Source: CAUTXO01 sp963542625 (GTDB taxonomy: Bacteria; Campylobacterota; Campylobacteria; Campylobacterales; SZUA-545). From it: a DNA stretch of 34,213 nt. Positions 23,226 to 30,416 of this stretch are shown piece by piece (position 1 is the stretch's first letter; each line of letters begins with the position of its first letter). The notes under the pieces are model-generated. The model was not told the origin of the DNA. It saw nothing but the letters and a program-made list of their open reading frames with translations, and did not search any database. Made by a program: the position numbers and the translations under genes. The DNA is taken from contig CAUTXO010000014.1 in the NCBI GenBank assembly GCA_963542625.1, positions 1 to 34,213 of the forward strand. Reading direction: 5' to 3'.

Positions 23226-24487
23226 TTTTGTCCTATTTCTATGAGTGTTTTTGCCGTTGCTTCACCCGCGCTGCCAAAATGGAACAAGGCGGCCTCGCGC
23301 AGATCTTTAATGGCGCGCGCGTCGTAAGTGGCAATGGCGTTTTGCAATGTAAGATCTAGTGTGGCAAGGTGCGTTTTGTCTATAACGGTGGCGATTTTGT
23401 CAAAAACCGTCTCCTCCCAAATAGGCTGCTCCACATCCTCAGCTTCAAAGCCCTCGCGCTTAATTTTGTTCTCCATCAGCACAATAGGTTTTTCATAAAT
23501 AAAGGCAAAGTCAAAGATGATCCCTGAAACATCGCTAAGGAGCACGTCAGCGCGCGCCATTGCCGCAAGGGGCGAGGGGGCGCGGTCAATTTCTGCGTTT
23601 GGATATTTTGCAAGCGCGGCCTCTATGCCTTCAATGAGATCCTTTTGCGAGATATACGTTTGCGGGTGCGGGCGCAAGATCACGTGGAAGCCCGCCTTTA
23701 GCAATTTTTCTATCGGCGCGGCTTTGAATTTTGTCAGCATAGAATTCACACCCCAAGTAGGCGCAACAAGGCAAACCTTTGCGCTAGCGGCTGTTTTTGC
23801 GGCGCTATCTTTCGCGACCGCTTCTTTTTGCAAAAGCATTTCATCATAATACGTTAGCCCCGTTTCATAAAGAGCTTTGGCAGGCAAGCCGCGCGCCTTT
23901 TCTAAAGCGCGAACGCTTGGGATCTGGTGCGCGCCCGAGCAAAGCACGGAATCAAAATAATCAAAGGCGAATTTTTTATAAAATAGCGCGTCTGTGGGCG
24001 CGTGTATGATGTGTGCGTAATGCGCGACGTTTTTTGAGCGCTTTAGATACATCACATCCAGTTGTGGCGTCGTCATCGCAACGACTTTGGCGTGCAAATT
24101 ATTCATTAGCGCAAAAGCGCTAAGCCCATTGCCGATGAAAACCGCGCGAAGGTTAGCAAAGGAGACGCTTAAAATAGGGTCTTTTTCGTCCATCGTGTAA
24201 TAAGCCACGCGCGCTCCTAGGGCGTTTAGGGCGCGGATGATGGGCAAAAACACCTGATAGTATTGCGCGCCTTCAGAAAAAAGCAAAATGTCCTCCTCCA
24301 CCGTCCGCAGATCTTTGGAAACCTTTTTGCCAGAGAAAAAGGCAATGGCGCGGTAGAAAAAATCCCGCACGGAATACGCAAGTGCCGCGACGACGCCGAC
24401 GATAAAATAAATCAGCATACTGCCCGTGCCTGGATCTAAATACGCAAAAGCGGGCGTTACGAATAAAAGCAGAAGGAGTTTTGGCAT
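23219..24487 (-). CDS. Membrane-anchored TagB/TagF-like CDP-alcohol phosphotransferase
   Basis: The fold is that of CDP-glycerol:poly(glycerophosphate) glycerophosphotransferases (PF04464), GT-B enzymes that transfer an alcohol phosphate from a CMP-activated donor. Diagnostic parts are ILRPHPQTYI near residue 270 and ADVLLSDVSGIIFDFAFIYE around 310-330. The N-terminus has a signal-like or membrane segment containing AYLDPGTGSMLIYF and a second hydrophobic stretch, so it sits at the inner membrane, probably facing the cytoplasm. Next to a CMP-AEP-forming enzyme, the likely donor is CMP-AEP rather than CDP-glycerol, which would make this the AEP transferase; that is inference. The ATG at 24487 has AAAGG upstream, and its stop overlaps the YidC-like fusion gene, so the two are probably coupled. 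Length (422) is normal for the single-domain TagB type. Confidence 0.8.
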   Translation of the reverse strand: MPKLLLLLFVTPAFAYLDPGTGSMLIYFIVGVVAALAYSVRDFFYRAIAFFSGKKVSKDLRTVEEDILLFSEGAQYYQVFLPIIRALNALGARVAYYTMDEKDPILSVSFANLRAVFIGNGLSAFALMNNLHAKVVAMTTPQLDVMYLKRSKNVAHYAHIIHAPTDALFYKKFAFDYFDSVLCSGAHQIPSVRALEKARGLPAKALYETGLTYYDEMLLQKEAVAKDSAAKTAASAKVCLVAPTWGVNSMLTKFKAAPIEKLLKAGFHVILRPHPQTYISQKDLIEGIEAALAKYPNAEIDRAPSPLAAMARADVLLSDVSGIIFDFAFIYEKPIVLMENKIKREGFEAEDVEQPIWEETVFDKIATVIDKTHLATLDLTLQNAIATYDARAIKDLREAALFHFGSAGEATAKTLIEIGQKC

Positions 24488-24678
24488 TTACATAACCTTT
24501 TTATGCGGCATTTGGCGTGATGTTTGTAGTGTGTGCGGCACAAAGCGCCGCGGCGTGCTTAGATCTTGCCTGCGGCTAGGATCTAAGCCTGTTAGGGCGC
24601 TAGCTTTTTGGCGAATTTTTTGCGCCTTCACTAGACTTAGATCTAGCAGGTGCGGCGTCTTACCTTGCGCGTGTTTCA
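24488..24678. other. Intergenic spacer with GATC words
   Basis: This is the longest gap between genes of the minus-strand phosphonate operon. It contains two AGATCT sites (near 24560 and 24639) and two further RGATCY words. No gene or clear promoter is seen, though transcription of the TagF-like gene could begin here. Confidence 0.4.
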
Positions 24679-25965
24679 TTACTTTGTGCCCGGGATTAGC
24701 TCTAAGATCTCTTTAATTGGCAGCAGGGCGGCTTCTGCTTCTAGGGATCGCTTGTGCTCTAGGATGGACGTGGCGGTTTTTAGCATACTAGGATACGCGG
24801 CGCGGAGCATATGGTTGGCGTAAATGACGACGTTTATGCCGCGTGCGGCAAATTCATCCGTGGTAACGGCGTTAAAGGACGTTGGGACGACGACGATTGG
24901 CGTGTGAGCGTCGCTGCTCCTAAAGATCTTGACAAACTCAAAAATCTCGCTTGGATCTTTCTTGCGGGAGTGGATCATAATCCCATCCGCGCCCGCCTTA
25001 ACGTATGCCGCCGCTCGCTCTAGCGCGTCGCTCATTCCCTTGTCTAGGATGAGACTTTCTATCCGCGCGATAATCATAAAGCTTTTTGTTACCTGCGCCC
25101 GCTTGCCCGCGCGGATCTTTTCGCAAAAATGCTCGATGCTATCTTGCGTTTGCGCCACGTCGTTTCCTAAAAGAGAGTTCTTTTTAAGCCCCGTTTTGTC
25201 CTCGATGATAGCCGCGCTAACGCCTAGCCGCTCCAAATTGCGCACGGTAAATTCAAAATGCTCTATTTTGCCGCCTGTGTCCGCGTCGTAAATAAGCGGC
25301 TTTGTCGTTACTTCAAAGATCTCGTTAATGGTGGTAAGCCTTGCGGTTGTATCAACGGCTTCAATATCGGGCTTGCCTTTTGAAGTGCTATCTGTTAGCG
25401 AGCTGCTCCACATACCGTCAAACTCAAGATTATCCACGCGCACGTTTTGCACGATGAGCGCGCTTAGGGCGTTATGGACTTCTAGGATCTTTACTAGCCC
25501 CTTTGCCTCTATGAGCTCGCGCAGCCGCCCAAGCCGCGCTGTGGTGGTAATGCCAAGCTTAGCCATCTCGTCTTTAATTCGCATATCGCTTATGTCTTGG
25601 CTATAGGGCACTTCCACAAGCTTGCCGCCTATTTTGCCTAAGATCTCTAGCACTTCTTCACGCAAGATCTTTTGGTGATTGCTTTTCCAATCGTCGCCGT
25701 GCAGGACAAAATCAGGCTTTAAAGCCAAAAGATTTTCTTTGTAGCTCGCCGTTTTTTGCTCTACGATCTCATCAACTAGGTTTAGATTTTCAAGCACTTC
25801 TTTTCGTTTTTCATACGACAAATAAGGCACGTCGTTTAGCTCTCCGCAAGCCTTTAGCGACAGCAGCCCAACCGTTACGCTTCCTAACTTCTTTGCTTCT
25901 TTTAAAATACGGATATGCCCTGCGTGCAACAAGTCCGCAATCATACTCACATAAACTTTTTTCAC
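24679..25965 (-). CDS. pepM: Phosphoenolpyruvate mutase with N-terminal cytidylyltransferase-like domain
   Basis: PEP mutase rearranges PEP to phosphonopyruvate, the entry step of nearly all natural C-P bond synthesis. Hallmarks in the C-terminal ~270 residues are FDGMWSSSLTDSTSKGKPD, DADTGG (~227-232) and the active-site loop EDKTGLKKNS (255-264), the EDKxGxxxNS signature of true mutases as opposed to lyases. Residues 1-~135 are a cytidylyltransferase-like domain with HAGH (14-17) and LHGDDWK. The second nucleotidyltransferase motif (usually RTEGIST-like) is degenerate here (SQDISDMRIK), so its activity is doubtful. I start at the GTG at 25965 because AAAAGGAAA lies about 6 bases upstream; another GTG 48 bases earlier has no such site. 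It is transcribed in the same direction as lnt and should lead the operon. Confidence 0.92.
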   Translation of the reverse strand: MKKVYVSMIADLLHAGHIRILKEAKKLGSVTVGLLSLKACGELNDVPYLSYEKRKEVLENLNLVDEIVEQKTASYKENLLALKPDFVLHGDDWKSNHQKILREEVLEILGKIGGKLVEVPYSQDISDMRIKDEMAKLGITTTARLGRLRELIEAKGLVKILEVHNALSALIVQNVRVDNLEFDGMWSSSLTDSTSKGKPDIEAVDTTARLTTINEIFEVTTKPLIYDADTGGKIEHFEFTVRNLERLGVSAAIIEDKTGLKKNSLLGNDVAQTQDSIEHFCEKIRAGKRAQVTKSFMIIARIESLILDKGMSDALERAAAYVKAGADGIMIHSRKKDPSEIFEFVKIFRSSDAHTPIVVVPTSFNAVTTDEFAARGINVVIYANHMLRAAYPSMLKTATSILEHKRSLEAEAALLPIKEILELIPGTK

Positions 25966-25986
25966 GGATTTCCTTTTAAAGCCGAA

Positions 25987-25992
25987 ACTATA
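25987..25992 (-). promoter_or_regulatory. Candidate -10 box for pepM
   Basis: TATAGT on the minus strand, about 22 bases upstream of the chosen GTG and just past the lnt stop, is the best -10-like hexamer in the short gap. A further TATACA lies directly upstream of it. No clear -35 is seen; read-through from lnt is also possible. Confidence 0.35.
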
Positions 25993-26015
25993 CTGTATAT
26001 TTTTTAAAGTCACGT

Positions 26016-27308
26016 TTAATTTATGATCCCGGTGCCTTGCATATTGGCGCTATGGTAGATCTTCACGCCGTATTTGCGCGCAAAAAATAGCATTACTTGC
26101 TTTTGTAGCGTGGCTTGGGTGGAGGGGTAAAACCACGCGTTGTTAGAAAGCACAATCATATAAGGCGGCGAATTTTGATACATCTTTTCTACTGTTGCTT
26201 CGTAGCAAATGGCGTTTCTCACCCGTTGCCCGATGAGCGTGTAGTCCGATGGCTCTTGCGCGGTTTGGAAATCTCCGGCGCCGCCAAAAAACACGTTGTT
26301 TATGCGCTTTGCAAGGAATTTAGGCAGCGGGATCTCCTCGCCAAAGGGCACCAAAAAAACCTTATTTATAATCCGCACATCGCCGTTTGAAAAAATATAC
26401 GTAGAGTTGAAAAAATCGCCATTATCATAGAAAAGCCCGCCTGTGATGATGACGATTTTATGCCGCAGGCTTAGATCTTGCAAGGCTCCAAGCAAGGCGC
26501 TTTCCTTATTTAAAAGCATCGCAAAGGCGCTCTCAGGCAGGATTATTGCGTCTTTTTTCTCTTGCGCGGCCTTGCTAATTAGCCCCAAGATCTTGCCGAC
26601 GTTTTGCTTTAAAAGCTTAGGGTCCCACTTGTCTTTTTGTTTGATCTGCGTGTCTGCAAGGGTGATGTTTGCCTTTAGCGGCTCTAGCGGCGCGGCGCAA
26701 TTTAGGCTAAGCGCCAGCGGCAAAAGGGCTAAGATCTTGAAGCGTTTTTGCAAAAAAAGTAGCGCAATGAGCGCGGCGATGACGAAAAACAGCTGCGTTT
26801 TACCAACGCCAAAGCACGTAGGCGCAAGCACAACTTCAGGCTTAAACCACTCAAAACCAAAAGGCGCGAGCGCGTCAAAGCCAAAAAGCATAGCCCCCGC
26901 ACGGTAAAAAATATTTTTAAACCAAAAAAGCAAGTAAAAAATCGCGCCGTAAATGGCGGCAGCAAAAATCGGCGCAGCAAAAACAAAGACGGTGGCGTCT
27001 TTGAATAAAAAGCTCATTCCAAGCCACCAAAACCAAGTAAGCCCGGTCAAAAACCCGGCTAGAAACAGCGTTTTTTTATCAAGCACCAGTAAAAGCGCAA
27101 AGCCCACAAGTGCAAAGGCGCCGTTTAGCAGCTTTGAACTTAGCCCAAAATATTCAAAATATATCGCCGCGCTTAGGCTAAGGCAGGCGGCTAGGGCGTA
27201 AAAAAGCCTAGTTTTAAAGCTCTTAATGCTAATATGCGCCGAAATTTTTTCGCAAAGGTCGTTTTCTATGCAATCGGGAAGTTTTATCGGTAGTATCTTA
27301 CCTATCAT
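26016..27308 (-). CDS. lnt: Apolipoprotein N-acyltransferase Lnt
   Basis: Lnt adds the third acyl chain to the N-terminal Cys of lipoproteins at the inner membrane. It has several N-terminal membrane helices followed by a periplasmic nitrilase-fold domain. The catalytic set is Glu259 (ILPESAF), Lys316 (INKVFLVPFGEE) and Cys368 (NAICYE), numbered from the upstream ATG, with the family stretch VLSNNAWFYPSTQ. At 430 residues it is at the short end for the family, which is normal in Campylobacter. The true start is unclear: the only ATG (27308) lies inside yajC on the opposite strand. Relative to family members the protein should begin near 27230, where only ATT codons are available. Order lnt/yajC/secD/secF/leuS matches C. 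jejuni. Confidence 0.92.
   Translation of the reverse strand: MIGKILPIKLPDCIENDLCEKISAHISIKSFKTRLFYALAACLSLSAAIYFEYFGLSSKLLNGAFALVGFALLLVLDKKTLFLAGFLTGLTWFWWLGMSFLFKDATVFVFAAPIFAAAIYGAIFYLLFWFKNIFYRAGAMLFGFDALAPFGFEWFKPEVVLAPTCFGVGKTQLFFVIAALIALLFLQKRFKILALLPLALSLNCAAPLEPLKANITLADTQIKQKDKWDPKLLKQNVGKILGLISKAAQEKKDAIILPESAFAMLLNKESALLGALQDLSLRHKIVIITGGLFYDNGDFFNSTYIFSNGDVRIINKVFLVPFGEEIPLPKFLAKRINNVFFGGAGDFQTAQEPSDYTLIGQRVRNAICYEATVEKMYQNSPPYMIVLSNNAWFYPSTQATLQKQVMLFFARKYGVKIYHSANMQGTGIIN
27230..27235 (+). promoter_or_regulatory. Candidate -10 box for the yajC-secDF-leuS-lptE operon
   Basis: TAATAT at 27230-27235, 33 bases before the yajC ATG, is the best -10-like element. It would lie inside the 5' part of lnt on the other strand. 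Confidence 0.4.
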
Positions 27309-27543
27309 CGTTATATTTGCTATTTTTTATTTTTTGCTGATCTTACCACAACAAAAACAGCAAAAAAGGCTAAAGGCTATGCAAGACGGGCTCAAAAAAG
27401 GCGACAAGATCTTGATGAATAGCGGCATTATCGCCGTTGTGAATAAGGTGGAAGAAGAATTCATAAAGGTAGAAATCGCGCCTGAGTGCATCGTGAGGGT
27501 TCAAAAAGAGTTTATAGCAAAGAAATTCGACGATGAAAAGTAG
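27268..27543 (+). CDS. yajC: YajC, Sec translocon accessory subunit
   Basis: YajC binds SecDF in the inner membrane and supports protein export. The 91-residue protein has a single membrane helix (IGSILPIIVIFAIFYFLLIL) followed by PQQKQQKR and the family's KKGDKILMNSGI beta region. I use the ATG at 27268 (AAAGG upstream); a TTG 42 bases earlier would add an unlike-family leader. The secD start lies inside its last codons, so coupling is strong. Confidence 0.95.
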   Translation: MQSGSFIGSILPIIVIFAIFYFLLILPQQKQQKRLKAMQDGLKKGDKILMNSGIIAVVNKVEEEFIKVEIAPECIVRVQKEFIAKKFDDEK

Positions 27544-29107
27544 CCGGCTATCCGCTAGATTTATAATCCTTATTTTGGCTTTTTTGTTCGGCTTGTTTTT
27601 TAGCGCGCCGTCCTTTTTTAATATGGAAAAGGGCTCTAAGGTTAATCTTGGCTTGGATCTTCAAGGCGGGCTTTATATGCTCTTAGGCGTTGATACCGCC
27701 GAAGCCGTTAGCGCTAAGATCCAGTCTATATCTTCGTCCATTAGCTATTTCACCACTTCAAATGATATTTTGATAGATAATCTTGAATACGTAAAAGATT
27801 TTGTTACTTTTGAGCTCTTAGACGACACTTCCAAAAACGAGCTAGATGAGTATTTAAAAGGCATTAACGGCATTGAGATCAGCGTAACGGACAAGCTTTA
27901 TTCTATAAATCTAACGCAAAAAGAGATACAAGAAACAAAGACGTCCGCGCTGTTACAATCCATTGAGACGATTAGAAACAGGCTAGATCAGTTCGGGTTA
28001 GCCGAGCCAACCGTGATGAAGCAAGGCGACGACAAGATCTTAGTCGAACTCCCCGGCATTAAAACAAAGGAAGAAGAAGACCGCGCAATGGAGCTCATCG
28101 GCAAAACCGCGCTTTTGAAAATGATGGCGGTTGATGAGCCGCGAAGCCATATGGCGCCGTCAATTTCACAGCAAGAAGCACAAAATTTTGGCGACGTGCT
28201 GCTTGAAGACGTTTATAACAAAGACAAAAAATACTTGCTAAGAAAAATACCGATTTTAGACGGCTCAAAGCTAACTGATGCAAGGGTTGGTTACGACCAA
28301 AACAACCGCCCGGTCATTAATTTTACGCTTGACTCTCAAGGGGCTAAGATCTTTGGCGATTTTAGCGGTAAAAACGTCGGCAAAAGGCTGGCGGTAGTGC
28401 TAGACAACAAGGTTTATTCAGATCCGGTAATTAACGAGCGCATAGGCGGCGGTAGCGGGCAAATCAGCGGGCATTTTACGCTAAAAGAAGCCAGCGACCT
28501 TGCCATAGCGCTAAGATCTGGCTCCCTTAGCGCAAAGGTTACGCCGCTTGAGAAAAGATCCGTTGGTCCATCTCTTGGAAGCGATAGCATTAAAAAAAGC
28601 GTCATAAGTCTCATAGGAAGCTTTTTGCTCGTGGCGCTTTTTATGATCTTTTACTACGGCTATTCAGGCGTCATAAGCGACATAGCCCTAGTTGCAAACT
28701 TGCTTATCATCATTGGCGTTATGGCGATTTTTGGCGCGACGCTTACCCTGCCTGGAATGGTTGGGATTGTTTTGACGATAGGTATGGCAGTTGATGCAAA
28801 CGTGATTATCGTGGAGCGCATTAAGGAGCTTTTAAATGAAGGCAAGAGCGTAGCGCAAGCCATAGAAAAGGGCTATGAAAACGCCTTTAGGGCTATCTTG
28901 GATTCAAACGTTACGACGATTATTGCCGCCATTGCGCTTTACGCTTACGGCACTGGCCCTATCAAGGGCTTTGCGCTTACTTTGAGCGTTGGGATCTTAA
29001 CTTCAATGCTAACGGCGATAGTCGGCACACGGGGGCTATACGATCTCTTGGCGCACAGAATAAACAAAAACACCCGCATTTGGTTTGGCTTTAAGGGGGC
29101 AAAATGA
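27533..29107 (+). CDS. secD: SecD, protein export membrane subunit
   Basis: SecD with SecF uses the proton gradient to pull proteins out of SecYEG on the periplasmic side. Features are an N-terminal helix, the NLGLDLQGGLYMLLGVD motif near residue 37, a large periplasmic domain, and five C-terminal helices with the RND-type GMAVDANVIIVERIKE motif. The 524 residues are normal for Campylobacter. It overlaps yajC by 11 bases and secF by 4. Confidence 0.96.
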   Translation: MKSSRLSARFIILILAFLFGLFFSAPSFFNMEKGSKVNLGLDLQGGLYMLLGVDTAEAVSAKIQSISSSISYFTTSNDILIDNLEYVKDFVTFELLDDTSKNELDEYLKGINGIEISVTDKLYSINLTQKEIQETKTSALLQSIETIRNRLDQFGLAEPTVMKQGDDKILVELPGIKTKEEEDRAMELIGKTALLKMMAVDEPRSHMAPSISQQEAQNFGDVLLEDVYNKDKKYLLRKIPILDGSKLTDARVGYDQNNRPVINFTLDSQGAKIFGDFSGKNVGKRLAVVLDNKVYSDPVINERIGGGSGQISGHFTLKEASDLAIALRSGSLSAKVTPLEKRSVGPSLGSDSIKKSVISLIGSFLLVALFMIFYYGYSGVISDIALVANLLIIIGVMAIFGATLTLPGMVGIVLTIGMAVDANVIIVERIKELLNEGKSVAQAIEKGYENAFRAILDSNVTTIIAAIALYAYGTGPIKGFALTLSVGILTSMLTAIVGTRGLYDLLAHRINKNTRIWFGFKGAK

Positions 29108-30069
29108 TTTTTAGCTACGATAAAACCTATGATTTTATGGGTAAAAGATCCTTGTTTCTTGGGATCTCTGCCGTTTTTGTCTTGCTTAGCTTTGTTTTGA
29201 TGTTTGCAAAGGGGCCAAACTTTGGCATAGACTTTCTAGGTGGGACGGTTATGCAAGTAAAATACGCAAACGAAGCGCCGATAGCCGAGATTAGAAAAGC
29301 CCTTGACGATGGCAATTTTAAAGACTCTTCAATAAAAGAATTTGGTAGCAAAGATGAAATAATCATCAGGCTTTCAGCCACTGGCAATGATCTTGGTAGC
29401 AACCCAGAAAGCGGCATAAGATCCGTCCTAAAAAACACCGGCGATTTTGAAGTAAGAAGGGTTGATATCGTTGGCGCTAAAGTCGGCGCGGAGCTCCAGC
29501 AAAAGGGAATTTCTGCTGTGCTGCTGGCGCTTGTGGGCGTTTTGATTTACATTTCCTTGCGGTTTGAGTGGCGCTTTGCCATCGTCGCAATCATCGCCTT
29601 GCTACACGATATAGTCATAACAATAGGCGCGATAGTGCTTTTTGACATCACGGCAAACCTAGAGATCCTAGCCGCACTCCTGACGATACTTGGCTACTCG
29701 CTAAATGACACCATCATTGTGTTTGATAGGATCAGAGAAGAACTTTCCTTTGTGCGGTTTAACACGCTAAGCGAGGTCGTCAATTACGCGGTTTCTAGGA
29801 CGCTATCAAGAACAACGCTTACATCTTTAACCGTGTTTTTCGTTGTTTTTGTGCTTTATCTTTTTGGCGGAGAGCTCATAAATGGGCTATCTTTAACAAT
29901 CATTGTGGGCGTTATCGTCGGAACTTACAGCTCGATTTTCGTTGCGGCAAACCTGCTTGGGATCTTTGGCTTTGACGTCGCGGCGTATAGGGCAAAAGAA
30001 CTCAAAAAGCTTGAGCAAAAAAAGAAAAAGGCTCAAATGCGCGCGCAATTTGAACAAGGGATTTTATAG
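29104..30069 (+). CDS. secF: SecF, protein export membrane subunit
   Basis: SecF is the partner of SecD. It has six membrane segments, NFGIDFLGGTVMQVKY after the first helix, and the RND-like SLNDTIIVFDRIREE motif. The 321 residues end in a Lys-rich tail typical of the group. Its ATG overlaps the secD stop. Confidence 0.96.
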   Translation: MIFSYDKTYDFMGKRSLFLGISAVFVLLSFVLMFAKGPNFGIDFLGGTVMQVKYANEAPIAEIRKALDDGNFKDSSIKEFGSKDEIIIRLSATGNDLGSNPESGIRSVLKNTGDFEVRRVDIVGAKVGAELQQKGISAVLLALVGVLIYISLRFEWRFAIVAIIALLHDIVITIGAIVLFDITANLEILAALLTILGYSLNDTIIVFDRIREELSFVRFNTLSEVVNYAVSRTLSRTTLTSLTVFFVVFVLYLFGGELINGLSLTIIVGVIVGTYSSIFVAANLLGIFGFDVAAYRAKELKKLEQKKKKAQMRAQFEQGIL

Positions 30070-30077
30070 GAGATCTT

Positions 30078-30416
30078 ATGGACTGGGGAAAGGTCATATA
30101 TGTATTTTTTTCTTTGATGAGCCTAACTAGCACTGCCGGGTTTTTGTATGATGAAAACAACATCGCGCTTTACATCGCCGCGAGCGTGAATTTTATTTCT
30201 ACGCTTTTGAAAGTTGGCGTTAGAAATCTTTTGGCAGCGGAACTTTTGGCAAGCTCCCTTGTGGCGGATTTGCACCTAATTCCGGCGTTTATTGCCGTAG
30301 TGGTTTATGACAGCACCGTTACGGCAACGGCTCTAGCTATCGGCGCGGTTGTTGCAAATAGCGTCTCCATTGCACTATTTTTAATAGAAACGGCAAGAAC
30401 AAAAGAGGACATTTAA
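30078..30416 (+). CDS. Small DUF6394-type membrane protein
   Basis: This 112-residue protein has about three hydrophobic segments (VIYVFFSLMSLTSTAGFLY, a middle pair around LLAAELLASSLVADLHLIPA, and ALAIGAVVANSVSIALFLI), so it is an inner-membrane protein. It sits between secF and leuS, where Campylobacter genomes carry a conserved small gene of this look; I place it in DUF6394 from memory, with moderate certainty. AGGAG precedes the ATG, and its TAA overlaps the leuS ATG. The function is unknown. Confidence 0.8.
   Translation: MDWGKVIYVFFSLMSLTSTAGFLYDENNIALYIAASVNFISTLLKVGVRNLLAAELLASSLVADLHLIPAFIAVVVYDSTVTATALAIGAVVANSVSIALFLIETARTKEDI

Noticed and set aside
24679..25965. Isocitrate lyase-family lyase such as methylisocitrate lyase or phosphonopyruvate hydrolase
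   Set aside because: The EDKTGLKKNS loop and the neighbouring ppd gene point to PEP mutase.
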